A stretch of 64,000 bases of DNA from Desulfotignum sp. (GCA_011390635.1 JAABSA010000002.1:308-64307), one strand, 5' to 3'. Counted from the first letter of the stretch, positions 35,622 through 46,595 are shown. The notes: generated by a model from the letters alone, not told the origin. Program-made: numbers and translations.

Positions 35622-37202
35622 CTATACCAGTTGTTTAAATGCTTCTTTGCGGCCGGTATATTTTTGTCTGAGCTGGGGTTTCATCAATTTTCCCGTGGGA
35701 TTTCTGGGCACTTCATCAAACATTACCTTCCTGGGAACCTTGTACAACGACAATTTGGTTTTGGCAAATGCAATCACTTCTTCCTCACTCATTTTTTGCC
35801 CTTCCTTGAGCTGGACCACGGCCATTACAATTTCCACCAGCCTGTCATCGGGATATCCGATGCAGGCCACATCATCAATATCCGGATGATCCATGAGCGC
35901 GTCTTCGATCTCCACCGGATAAATGTTTTCGCCGCCGCTTGTGATCATGTCTTTCATGCGGTCCACAATATAGAAAAATCCATCCTTATCCCTTTTTAGT
36001 AAATCGCCGGTATAAAGCCAACCATTTTTTATGGTTTCTGCCGTTTTTTCAGGATTGGAGTAGTATTCATACATCATGCGGGGGGTTCTGAAAACCAGTT
36101 CTCCCACTTCTCCGGCAGGCAGTTCATCCCCCAGGGGATCCACAATTTTTGCTTCCACACTGAAGGTAGGCTTCCCGATGGAACCCGGCTTGGTCAACAC
36201 ATCTTCAGGATACAGGTTAAAGGTGCCGCCCCCGCCGCCTTCGGTGATGCCGTAGATATTGGACACCTTGCAGGGCAGTTTTTCCACCAGCTCCTTCATG
36301 ATATCAAAGGGCACCGGCTGGGCACCCACCTCCATGTATTTCCAGGCGGAGAGATCATACTCATCCAGTGTAATCGTCCCTTTATTCATGGCATTGAGAA
36401 TGGCAATGGCAATGGGTACCACAAACAGGGTATCTGTACATCCTTCTGCCGCCAGGGCTTCGATGATCCATTTGGGATCCTTGAAATCTTTGATGATGGT
36501 GCCGGCCGCACCTGTAGCGTAAAACGGGGCCCACAAAAACAGGGTGCCTGAATGGTACAGGGGCAGAAAGATCAGGTAGTTGTCATCTTTTTGCACAAAA
36601 TAGGTCATGCCGTTGCCCACGGCAGTGCTGTTCAAAGAATAATGGGTATGAAGCACCGGCTTGGGTTTTCCGGTAGTGCCCGATGTGAACATCATGGCAA
36701 GACCATGATCCCGTTCCACCTGCACCATGGCATCGGCGGTATCTCCGTATGCGTTGATGGTGGAAAAATCGATCATGTCTTCAGGGACAGTTTTTCCGAC
36801 ACAGATATAATGTTTGATTGAGGTGAGTGAGTTCTGGATCGGCTGCACCACGCCCAGAAATTCGGATCCCAAAATGAACACATCCGGATTGCACACCCCG
36901 GCTGCATACTCGATATCCGGGCTTTCAAACCGGAAGTTCAGGGGCACCACCAACGCACCCAGGCGGATAATGGCATAATAGGTTACCAGCCACTCCAGAG
37001 AATTGTTTTGAAGATGCATGACAAAATCCCCTTTTTTCACCCCCAGTTCCTTTGCCAGAAAATTGGCGGTCCGGTTGATCTCATCATTGAATTCCTGCCA
37101 GGTAAAAGTGCGCCGGGTGCCTGAAGCTGGTGTTCTTTCAATCAGGCAAACCTTTTCAGGAATGTGTCTTGCATGGATTGAAGCATAACCTGAGTAGTTC
37201 AA
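35622..37202 (-). CDS. Acyl-CoA ligase (AMP-forming)
   Basis: A 526-residue class I adenylate-forming enzyme. Motifs: MMFTSGTTGKPKPVL (P-loop-like, about 178-192), YGITEGGGGGTF (acyl pocket), GWLYTGDLLKRD, RMKDMITSGGENIYP hinge and catalytic Lys in RNPTGKLMK. It resembles long-chain or aromatic/short-chain acyl-CoA ligases; the glycine-rich run after TEG is unusual. In this locus it could activate the acetoacetate released by BKACE, or an aromatic acid taken up by the TRAP system. It starts with TTG, preceded by the strong site GGAGGAG. The gap to BKACE is 120 bp. Confidence 0.9.
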   Translation of the reverse strand: MNYSGYASIHARHIPEKVCLIERTPASGTRRTFTWQEFNDEINRTANFLAKELGVKKGDFVMHLQNNSLEWLVTYYAIIRLGALVVPLNFRFESPDIEYAAGVCNPDVFILGSEFLGVVQPIQNSLTSIKHYICVGKTVPEDMIDFSTINAYGDTADAMVQVERDHGLAMMFTSGTTGKPKPVLHTHYSLNSTAVGNGMTYFVQKDDNYLIFLPLYHSGTLFLWAPFYATGAAGTIIKDFKDPKWIIEALAAEGCTDTLFVVPIAIAILNAMNKGTITLDEYDLSAWKYMEVGAQPVPFDIMKELVEKLPCKVSNIYGITEGGGGGTFNLYPEDVLTKPGSIGKPTFSVEAKIVDPLGDELPAGEVGELVFRTPRMMYEYYSNPEKTAETIKNGWLYTGDLLKRDKDGFFYIVDRMKDMITSGGENIYPVEIEDALMDHPDIDDVACIGYPDDRLVEIVMAVVQLKEGQKMSEEEVIAFAKTKLSLYKVPRKVMFDEVPRNPTGKLMKPQLRQKYTGRKEAFKQLV

Positions 37203-37213
37203 CGATCTCCTCC

Positions 37214-37225
37214 TTTTATATCACG
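37214..37225 (-). promoter_or_regulatory. Shared 12-bp element upstream of the acyl-CoA ligase gene
   Basis: CGTGATATAAAA on the minus strand (TTTTATATCACG on plus) lies 11 bp before the TTG start of the ligase gene. The same 12-mer occurs at 38289-38300 before BKACE. It may be a common operator or a -10-like element. A perfect palindrome ATATCGATAT (37258-37267) lies a little further upstream. Confidence 0.35.
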
Positions 37226-37322
37226 TTTTAGGTCATATCTGTGTTATGGTTGGCCTATATATCGATATGTTTCCATCTCCTTTTGCAATGGGTTATCCTT
37301 GTTTCAGCGCATATGGCCGGCA

Positions 37323-38255
37323 TCAGAAATTTACCTTGTCAAGTCCCTTGAGCCCCAGAATTTCTCTGGCCTCATCCGAGGTAGCCGGGGTAAGGCTCAT
37401 CTCTTTGGCCACATTTTTGATCATGTTTACCTGATCTGCAGAGGCCTTGGCCATAATGCCTTTTCCGGCATACACCGAATCCTCCAGTCCCACCCGCACA
37501 TTCTGGGCACCCATTGCCATGGCAGTGGTGGTGATGGGGATCTGGAACCTGCCCCCCGCAGCCACAGACCACGTGAAATTTTCTTCCCCTAAAACCTCTT
37601 TGGCTTCATCATGGATCAGTACCAGATGTTTGACGGACGGGGTCATCCATCCCACCATGGGGCCGAACACAAACTGCAGGTGCACCGGCAGTTTTACCAG
37701 GTTTTCCTCCATGAGCCATTTCACATAGGAAACATGACCCAGTTCATAGATCTCAAATTCCGGTTTGGTATCAATTTCCAGGAAGGTTTTGGCATAGATC
37801 AGGTCATCATTGAAGGTGGGCCGGAAGGTGACGTTCTTGCACAGTTCCAGGTAGTCTTTTTCCCAGTCATGCTTGAATTCCTTGAACCTGCTGGCAATCT
37901 GGAAAATCCCGAAGTTAAAGGGTGCCGGATCAAAAGAGCACATTTCAGGTTTCAATTTTTTAATGGGGATCAGTTTTTCTTCCGTGGTCTGGTTCATGCC
38001 GCCCCCGGTGGTGGGAAGCAGCACCATGTTGCACCGGGCCTTGATCTTGGAATGGACCTCGAGGAACAGGTTTGGATCCGATACCGGCAGCCCGTTTTCA
38101 GGATTGCGCACATGGATATGAGCAATGGCGGCCCCGGCCTCCCAGGCCTTGACCGCATCTTCCACAATCTCATCCGGGGTGATGGGCAGATAATCACTCA
38201 TGGTAGGAATGTGGACAGATCCTGTGATGGCTGCTGTAATAATGAGTTTATCCAT
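37323..38255 (-). CDS. Beta-keto acid cleavage enzyme (BKACE, DUF849 family)
   Basis: A 310-residue TIM-barrel enzyme of the family of 3-keto-5-aminohexanoate cleavage enzyme (Kce). The zinc ligands His46 and His48 (AHIHVRN) are at the same positions as in Kce, and the third ligand is the Glu of RVGLED (residue 258). The GGGMNQT loop and the family stretch GSVHIPTMSDYLPITPDEI are also present. These enzymes transfer an acyl unit: a beta-keto acid plus acetyl-CoA gives acetoacetate and an acyl-CoA. Kce itself acts in lysine fermentation, but family members differ widely in substrate. Here it lies with an aminomutase-like enzyme and a beta-amino-acid-type aminotransferase, so an aromatic beta-keto acid is a reasonable guess. 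Confidence 0.9.
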   Translation of the reverse strand: MDKLIITAAITGSVHIPTMSDYLPITPDEIVEDAVKAWEAGAAIAHIHVRNPENGLPVSDPNLFLEVHSKIKARCNMVLLPTTGGGMNQTTEEKLIPIKKLKPEMCSFDPAPFNFGIFQIASRFKEFKHDWEKDYLELCKNVTFRPTFNDDLIYAKTFLEIDTKPEFEIYELGHVSYVKWLMEENLVKLPVHLQFVFGPMVGWMTPSVKHLVLIHDEAKEVLGEENFTWSVAAGGRFQIPITTTAMAMGAQNVRVGLEDSVYAGKGIMAKASADQVNMIKNVAKEMSLTPATSDEAREILGLKGLDKVNF

Positions 38256-38288
38256 ATTATTATTCTCCTGTATGTAAAGGTTTTGGAT

Positions 38289-38300
38289 TTTTATATCACG
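38289..38300 (-). promoter_or_regulatory. Shared 12-bp element upstream of the BKACE gene
   Basis: Second exact copy of CGTGATATAAAA (minus strand), 33 bp before the BKACE start, in the 105-bp gap that separates the Lrp gene from BKACE. Two identical 12-mers in two gaps of one locus could be a local regulator site; a search of other members of the regulon would be needed to decide. Confidence 0.35.
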
Positions 38301-38360
38301 GGGCCGGCCTGGATCTAAAATACCACAAGCCAGACCTGCTCCAGTTCCGTCAACAAGTGG

Positions 38361-38843
38361 CTACACCCTGTATTCTTCCTCCAGATCCAGCATAAACATT
38401 CTTTTTTCTTTTACATTATCAATGATAAAGGAGGATTTAATGACCTGAATGCCTTCTATCTGCGTCAGTTTCTTGTTCATGAATTCGCCATAAGTCTTAA
38501 TGTCCTTGGCAGCCACCTTGAGAATAAAATCATTGGCGCCCGCTATCTGGTAACACTCGATCACCTCATCCAGGGCCATAAATTTTTCCTTGATCATGGC
38601 CACGGAAGACAAATTGCTCAAATTCAGGCTGATGTTCACCATGGCCATGATGGAAAATCCGATCGTTTCCGGATTCACCACTGCTGTAAAATGGGTGATT
38701 ACCCCTGCCAGTTCCAGACGCTTGACCCGCTCCAGGGTGGCAGGGGCGGATATACCCACAATTTTTGACAACTTTGAATTTGTTATCTTCCCATTTTCCT
38801 GAAGGGTGTTCAATATTTTTTTGTCAATTCTGTCCAATACCAT
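38361..38843 (-). CDS. Lrp/AsnC family transcriptional regulator
   Basis: A 160-residue regulator: N-terminal helix-turn-helix (LDRIDKKILNTLQENGKITNSKLSKIV, then ISAPATLERVKRLE) and a C-terminal RAM/ACT-like effector domain (from about residue 65). Such proteins sense an amino acid or related compound. It lies 17 bp after the aminotransferase gene and is therefore co-transcribed with it and the MIO enzyme. It is the obvious candidate to sense the amino-acid substrate of the locus. Ribosome site AAGGAGA precedes the ATG. Confidence 0.93.
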   Translation of the reverse strand: MVLDRIDKKILNTLQENGKITNSKLSKIVGISAPATLERVKRLELAGVITHFTAVVNPETIGFSIMAMVNISLNLSNLSSVAMIKEKFMALDEVIECYQIAGANDFILKVAAKDIKTYGEFMNKKLTQIEGIQVIKSSFIIDNVKEKRMFMLDLEEEYRV

Positions 38844-38860
38844 CTGTTTTCTCCTTTGTT

Positions 38861-40198
38861 TTACAAGAGCAGATGGTTATATTTTTCTTCGATCAATGGC
38901 AACAATTCTTGTAAGGTCTCATCAATTTTTTCCAGGAACATGTCTATGTCATCGTCCGTGATCACTGTGGATAGGATAAACAATCCTCTGGGAATATTGA
39001 AAATCTTTTTGTTGAGCAAAGACAGGTGCATCAGGGTATGCAGTTCTTCTTCCGATGCCAGCACATGCTCGGCACGGGTGGTGGGCTGATTCACAAAATG
39101 AATGTTCAGCAGAGATCCGATCTGGTTGGACTGGATCTTCAGGCCATTAGCGGCAATCTTTGCCAAAAGCCCTTTCTGGAAACGGTCCCCCTTGGCATTG
39201 ATGGCGGCCACTGCTTTTTCATCAAATTTGGACAGGGCTGCAAACCCGGCCTGCATAACCGTTTCATACCCGTTAAAGGTCCCGGAATGGTACAAGGGTT
39301 TTTCGGTATTTTCATGACAGTAAACATTCATGAATTCGGTTTTGCCGCCCAGAACCCCGATGGGCAGGCCCCCGCCCACCACCTTGCCAACAGTGGTGAG
39401 ATCCGGTGTGATACCATACAGGTTCTGGCATCCGCCGGTATCCACCCGGAAAGAAAAGATCTCATCAAAGATCAACAACACACCATGGGCTGTTGTGACC
39501 TCCCTGATCCGTTTGAGAAATCCCTCTTTGGGCAGTACCACACCACCAGCCCCCAAAAAAGGCTCCATGATGACAGCTGCCAGTTCAGAAGCATTTTCCG
39601 TCACCATTTTTTCTGCGGCATCTGCATCATTGAACGGAACCTCCAGCATATCTTCCGTCATGCCCGCCGGAATCCCTGCGGTAATGACGTTTTTTTTGGT
39701 GGAGGCAGCCACGCAGTCATGGGTCCCGTGAAACCCGCCGATCATTTTCAGAATCTTGTTTTTTCCGGTAATGGCCCGGGCCGTGCGCAGGGCAAACATG
39801 GTGGCTTCGGTACCGGAGTTGAGAAACCGCACCTTGTCAAACCCCGGCACCCGGTCACACAACAGTTTTGCCAGATGGTACTGGCCGTCGGTGGGGGTGG
39901 AATACTGGGAACCCCGGGCAATACCGGCCTGGACCGCCGCCACCACATCCGGGTCTCCGTGGCCGTGCACCAGTGCCCCATAGGCATTGGTGACATCCAA
40001 AAGTTCATGGCCGTCATGGGTATATACATGGGCCCCTTTGCCATAATCAATGTGGATGGGCCAGGGTTTAAAATAACTCAAACTCCTGGTGGCACCGCCT
40101 GGAATATAATTGACCAGCCGCTGGTGCCGTTCCCGGGAAGCAGGATACATCTGCTTGTATTCATCGACTATTTTTGCTGCAACAGGATGCACTGACAT
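38861..40198 (-). CDS. Class III aminotransferase, beta-amino-acid (beta-Phe aminotransferase) type
   Basis: A 445-residue PLP enzyme. The Schiff-base lysine is Lys272 in TTVGKVVGGGLP, and DEIFSF holds the Asp that binds the PLP ring nitrogen (residue 245). Annotation pipelines would call it glutamate-1-semialdehyde aminomutase. The segment YIPGGATRSLSYFKPWPIHI (31-50) and the C-terminal IFNIPRGLFILSTVITDDDID instead recall the beta-phenylalanine aminotransferase of Variovorax paradoxus, whose Arg41 binds the carboxylate; Arg38 here is in the matching place. It would convert a beta-amino acid to a beta-keto acid, the substrate class of the BKACE two genes on. The similarity is from memory, not from an alignment run. 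Confidence 0.8.
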   Translation of the reverse strand: MSVHPVAAKIVDEYKQMYPASRERHQRLVNYIPGGATRSLSYFKPWPIHIDYGKGAHVYTHDGHELLDVTNAYGALVHGHGDPDVVAAVQAGIARGSQYSTPTDGQYHLAKLLCDRVPGFDKVRFLNSGTEATMFALRTARAITGKNKILKMIGGFHGTHDCVAASTKKNVITAGIPAGMTEDMLEVPFNDADAAEKMVTENASELAAVIMEPFLGAGGVVLPKEGFLKRIREVTTAHGVLLIFDEIFSFRVDTGGCQNLYGITPDLTTVGKVVGGGLPIGVLGGKTEFMNVYCHENTEKPLYHSGTFNGYETVMQAGFAALSKFDEKAVAAINAKGDRFQKGLLAKIAANGLKIQSNQIGSLLNIHFVNQPTTRAEHVLASEEELHTLMHLSLLNKKIFNIPRGLFILSTVITDDDIDMFLEKIDETLQELLPLIEEKYNHLLL

Positions 40199-40217
40199 AA
40201 TTCTCCCCTATTTTGAC

Positions 40218-41840
40218 TTATTCTTTTTTGTGAACAATGAGCAGTTCTCCTACAGCATCTTCCACTCTTTTGACAAACTCACCGGATTCGATCCTGGCCT
40301 TGAGTTCCTCCATATCATCAATATATACCTTGTCCTGACCCATATAGGGAAGGGTTTCGCGGACGGCATCATACATCACCTTAGCGGCCGGCCCCAGTTT
40401 TTCAGGTCCCCGCAGATCGGCTGCCTGGGCCGCACACAGCAGTTCAAAGGAAAGGATGTGGTTGGTGTTTTCCACAATCTTTCTTGCCTTTCTGCCTGCG
40501 ATAAGACCAAAGCTGACAATGTCCTGAAAATCAGCCGTGGAAGTAATGGACTGAATGGAGGCCGGCACGGCCAGAGTCCGGTTTTCCGCCACAAGAGAGG
40601 TGGTCATGAACTGGCCGCCCATAAGTCCCATGCGCACACCGGTATCTTCCTTGCACAAAAACGGCGGCAGCCCGACGCTGTTGGAAGGATCCAGGAAACG
40701 GTCGATACGCCGGTCCGACACCACCCCGATATTGACCATGGAAATCCCCAGGCAGTCCATGACAAAAGAGATGGGCTGGCCGTGGAAATGGCCGTTGTGA
40801 ATAAAGGTGTCAAATTCGGTGAAAATCAATGGATTGTCATTGCTGGAATTCAACTCTCGCAACAACACTTCGCGGGCATGGTTGACAGCCTCTTTGGTGG
40901 GTCCCACAAACTGGGGGGTGCACCGGATGGAATAAGCATCTTCCACCGGGATGTCCGCCACGGAAATGCCTTCATGCTTTTTGAGCACAGCCTGAAGTTT
41001 CAAGGACAATTCCTGCTCATCAATGGCCATATTGGAACCTGTCAACAACTTGGTGAGGTTCATGGCCGTGGCATACTGGCCCGGGTGGTATTTTTGTTCA
41101 TGGACCCGAACATCAAAGGGATTGATCCGGCCCATGAGGGTTTCAATGGCAAATGCGGCAATGATATCCGAGTTTTTCAATGTGTTGGTGGCCTCGGTGA
41201 TCACGGTGCAGGCCAGGCCCACCATGGCGGAGGTGCCGTTGATCAAAGAAAGACCCTCTTTGGCATTCAGGTACATCAGTTCCACGCCGGCTGCATCCAT
41301 GGCTGCTTTGCCGGGCATGACCTCACCTTTATACCGGGCTTTCCATTCGCCGAATCCCACTGCGGCAATGCACCCCAAAGGCCCCAGGTCCCCGCTGGTG
41401 CCCAAAGAGCCTTTTCTGGGAATCAACGGAAACACCTGTTTGTTGATCATATCCAGGTAGATTTTCAGATTTTTTTCCTTGATGCCGGAATAGCCCCGGC
41501 ACAGGGAATTGGCCCGGGCGATCATGAAGATTCTCACCAGAGTGTCTTCAAAAGGTTTTCCCACCTGGGTGGTGATACTTCTCACCAGGTTTTTTTGAAA
41601 ATCATTGTCCCGTTCCTTGGGCAAAAGATGGTCCACAAGCCCACCGCAGCTGGTATTCACCCCGTAAATGCAGCGTTCTTCATTGGCCCATTTATCCACA
41701 AGCTTGCGGCATTCTCTGATCTTGGGCCAGTTGTCCTCATGAACCTGCACCTGCATGGACAGGTCATTGCCCGCCTGCATCAGTTCTTCAATGGTCATTG
41801 TATACCCGTCCAGAATAAGGCGATTGTCTTTGATCGGCAT
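40218..41840 (-). CDS. MIO enzyme of the aromatic aminomutase/ammonia-lyase type (AdmH/PaPAM-like)
   Basis: A 540-residue member of the aromatic amino acid lyase/aminomutase superfamily. The cofactor tripeptide is Thr-Ser-Gly at residues 148-150 (SLGTSGDLGPL) instead of Ala-Ser-Gly, as in the phenylalanine aminomutase AdmH of Pantoea agglomerans. Tyr59 (CIYGVNTS) is the catalytic Tyr. At the selectivity site the pair is Ser-Ile (LVRSIT), not the Ser-His of histidine lyases. Other AdmH-like stretches are WKARYKGE, VEDAYSIRCTPQ and GLMGGQFMT. It probably moves the amino group from C2 to C3 or eliminates ammonia from an aromatic or related amino acid. The ATG at 41840 has GGGAGGAT before it. First gene of the locus. 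Confidence 0.87.
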   Translation of the reverse strand: MPIKDNRLILDGYTMTIEELMQAGNDLSMQVQVHEDNWPKIRECRKLVDKWANEERCIYGVNTSCGGLVDHLLPKERDNDFQKNLVRSITTQVGKPFEDTLVRIFMIARANSLCRGYSGIKEKNLKIYLDMINKQVFPLIPRKGSLGTSGDLGPLGCIAAVGFGEWKARYKGEVMPGKAAMDAAGVELMYLNAKEGLSLINGTSAMVGLACTVITEATNTLKNSDIIAAFAIETLMGRINPFDVRVHEQKYHPGQYATAMNLTKLLTGSNMAIDEQELSLKLQAVLKKHEGISVADIPVEDAYSIRCTPQFVGPTKEAVNHAREVLLRELNSSNDNPLIFTEFDTFIHNGHFHGQPISFVMDCLGISMVNIGVVSDRRIDRFLDPSNSVGLPPFLCKEDTGVRMGLMGGQFMTTSLVAENRTLAVPASIQSITSTADFQDIVSFGLIAGRKARKIVENTNHILSFELLCAAQAADLRGPEKLGPAAKVMYDAVRETLPYMGQDKVYIDDMEELKARIESGEFVKRVEDAVGELLIVHKKE

Positions 41841-41964
41841 GGTATCCTCCCTCATAAAATTATGTTGTTGCCTGCAATGGTACTTTCCAGGGAAAAATCT
41901 ACAGACGTCTGGGCAGTAAAAATGGTGCCGGATAGAAACCAAAAATCTGATTTTCCCTGTATCA

Positions 41965-41994
41965 AGGGTAGCCAGATCCCCATTTCTTTGTCAA
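41965..41994 (-). promoter_or_regulatory. Candidate promoter of the aminomutase locus
   Basis: On the minus strand a consensus -35 TTGACA (41994-41989) is followed after 18 bp by TACCCT (41970-41965) as a -10 candidate, about 125 bp before the start of the MIO gene. The DNA upstream is strongly AT-rich (42000-42110), as is common for promoters controlled by Lrp-type proteins. Confidence 0.45.
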
Positions 41995-42102
41995 GAACTA
42001 TTTTTAATTTTATAAGGGAAATATAAAGATTGTGATGTAATTATCTGATAAAATCGGAATGAAGGCTTATTTTCTAAGTTTTTTTGTATTAAAAACCTTA
42101 TT

Positions 42103-42717
42103 TTAATTAAAATTTTTCAGGTAATGTTCCAGGATTTCGCCCAGCTGCTCCAGACAGCCTCCATAAAAATGATCACATCCCGGAATGATGTGAAATTCAG
42201 GGCTGATTTTCCATCGATTGATGTGGGCCAGAACCATATCAGGCGGTGCAATGTCATCTTCCTGACCGGTGATTATCAATCCTGTGGACGGCAGGGTTTC
42301 AATATCGTCAAAAGAGAGGAATCCCACCGGCGGGGAAACCATTGCATGGTCTTTTATGTCATATCCCTGTGACACAACCGATGCATTGATTCTGGCACCG
42401 AAGGAATACCCGGCCAGGAAAAGGGTCTGCATTCCCAGGTTTTTGAGAAACGCCAGGGCTGCTGTGACATCGGTCTGTTCACCCTGACCATTGTCATACA
42501 TGCCCGTGCTGCCGGCAGTGCCCCTGAAATTGAAGCGCAGGGTGGTGAACCCTTTTCGGGCAAAGCTTTTGGTCACCTGGACCACCACGGAGTTGTCCAT
42601 ATTACCGCCGTACAGGGGGTGTGGATGGGTGATCACAACTGCACGGCTGGAAGAGCTCTTTTCCAGCATGGCCTGGAGCCGGATGGTGTTGTTTTTTATG
42701 ACGATGGATTCTTCCAT
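42103..42717 (-). CDS. Alpha/beta hydrolase, dienelactone-hydrolase-like
   Basis: A 204-residue hydrolase with the nucleophile Ser in GYSFGAR, the oxyanion-region THPHPLYGG near the front, Asp in GQEDDIAPP and His in PGCDHFYGG, giving a complete triad. It belongs to the YdeN/DUF3530-like group of short alpha/beta hydrolases that often sit at the end of operons; substrate is unknown. I start at the ATG at 42717; an earlier start would overlap the pyrG end. It is co-directional with pyrG and eno. Confidence 0.82.
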   Translation of the reverse strand: MEESIVIKNNTIRLQAMLEKSSSSRAVVITHPHPLYGGNMDNSVVVQVTKSFARKGFTTLRFNFRGTAGSTGMYDNGQGEQTDVTAALAFLKNLGMQTLFLAGYSFGARINASVVSQGYDIKDHAMVSPPVGFLSFDDIETLPSTGLIITGQEDDIAPPDMVLAHINRWKISPEFHIIPGCDHFYGGCLEQLGEILEHYLKNFN

Positions 42718-42730
42718 AGGTGCCTGGCCC

Positions 42731-44386
<1,656 letters not shown>

Positions 44387-44413
44387 CTATAGTAAAATTG
44401 AGCTTATTGATAG

Positions 44414-45748
<1,335 letters not shown>

Positions 45749-45834
45749 TTAATACCAATTCCCTATTTGACATTCAAGCACTAATCAAAATAAATTATTG
45801 GGGTTGACCCTGAATCTGGGTGTCGGTCTTTGTC

Positions 45835-45861
45835 TTGACAAAACCATATACCTCTTATAAG
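45835..45861 (+). promoter_or_regulatory. Candidate adk promoter
   Basis: TTGACA (45835-45840) is followed 15 bp later by TATAAG (45856-45861), 59 bp before the adk start. Spacing is shorter than optimal, so this is a weak candidate. It lies in the divergent 235-bp region between eno and adk. Confidence 0.35.
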
Positions 45862-45920
45862 TAGAAAAAGCTGTGCTCATTTACCATGTATTTTAATTGA
45901 CTGAATAAAAAGGAGTTTTC

Positions 45921-46595
45921 ATGAACATTTTATTTTTCGGACCCAACGGCAGCGGCAAAGGCACCCAGGGAGCCATTCTCAAAGACAAATTCAACATCGC
46001 ACACATTGAATCCGGCGGTATTTTCAGAGAAAATATCAAAGGCGGGACTGAACTGGGAAAAAAGGCCAAGGAATATATTGACAGAGGAGATCTGGTCCCT
46101 GATGATATCACCATCCCCATGGTCCTGGACCGGCTCAAAAAAGATGACTGCAAAAATGGATGGCTGCTGGACGGATTTCCCAGAAACAAGGTCCAGGCCC
46201 AGAAACTCCATACGTCTTTGGAAGAAGCCGGCATGAAACTCAATTATGTCATTGAAATGATCCTGGACCGGCAGGTTGCCAAAAACCGCATCATGGGGCG
46301 CCGTCTGTGTGAAAATGACAACAACCACCCCAACAATATTTTTATTGATGCCATCAAACCTGACGGCGACAAATGCCGGGTCTGCGGCGGTGCCTTAAGC
46401 GCCCGTGATGACGATCAGGATGAAAAAGCCATCGACAAACGTCATTCCATTTATTATGACACCAACACCGGTACACTGGCTGCTGCATATTATTTTAAAG
46501 ATCTGACTGCAAAAGATGACACCATAAAATACATCACCCTGACAGGGGAAGCTCCGCTCAACGATGTAACAGATGAACTGCTGTCCAAATTGTAG
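45921..46595 (+). CDS. adk: Adenylate kinase with a Cys3-His metal-binding LID
   Basis: A 224-residue kinase that interconverts ATP, AMP and ADP. The P-loop GPNGSGKGTQ (7-16), LLDGFPRN (82-89) and GRRLC lid start are present. The LID holds Cys130, His136, Cys152 and Cys155, exactly the C-x5-H-x15-C-x2-C spacing reported for Desulfovibrio gigas adenylate kinase, which binds Zn, Co or Fe there, unlike the Cys4 lid of other bacteria. The metal is thought to be structural. The start has AAGGAG in front. rpsU follows. Confidence 0.96.
   Translation: MNILFFGPNGSGKGTQGAILKDKFNIAHIESGGIFRENIKGGTELGKKAKEYIDRGDLVPDDITIPMVLDRLKKDDCKNGWLLDGFPRNKVQAQKLHTSLEEAGMKLNYVIEMILDRQVAKNRIMGRRLCENDNNHPNNIFIDAIKPDGDKCRVCGGALSARDDDQDEKAIDKRHSIYYDTNTGTLAAAYYFKDLTAKDDTIKYITLTGEAPLNDVTDELLSKL

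Noticed and set aside
38861-40198. hemL, glutamate-1-semialdehyde aminomutase
   Set aside because: Substrate-site segments resemble beta-amino-acid aminotransferases, and no haem genes are nearby; kept as an alternative only.
40218-41840. A second histidine ammonia-lyase
   Set aside because: The cofactor triad is TSG and the selectivity pair is Ser-Ile, unlike hutH (ASG, Ser-His), and the neighbours are not hut genes.
40110-42026. A 638-codon open frame on the plus strand opposite the MIO enzyme
   Set aside because: It has no recognisable motif and is the antisense of a clear enzyme gene; GC-biased third positions keep the opposite frame open.
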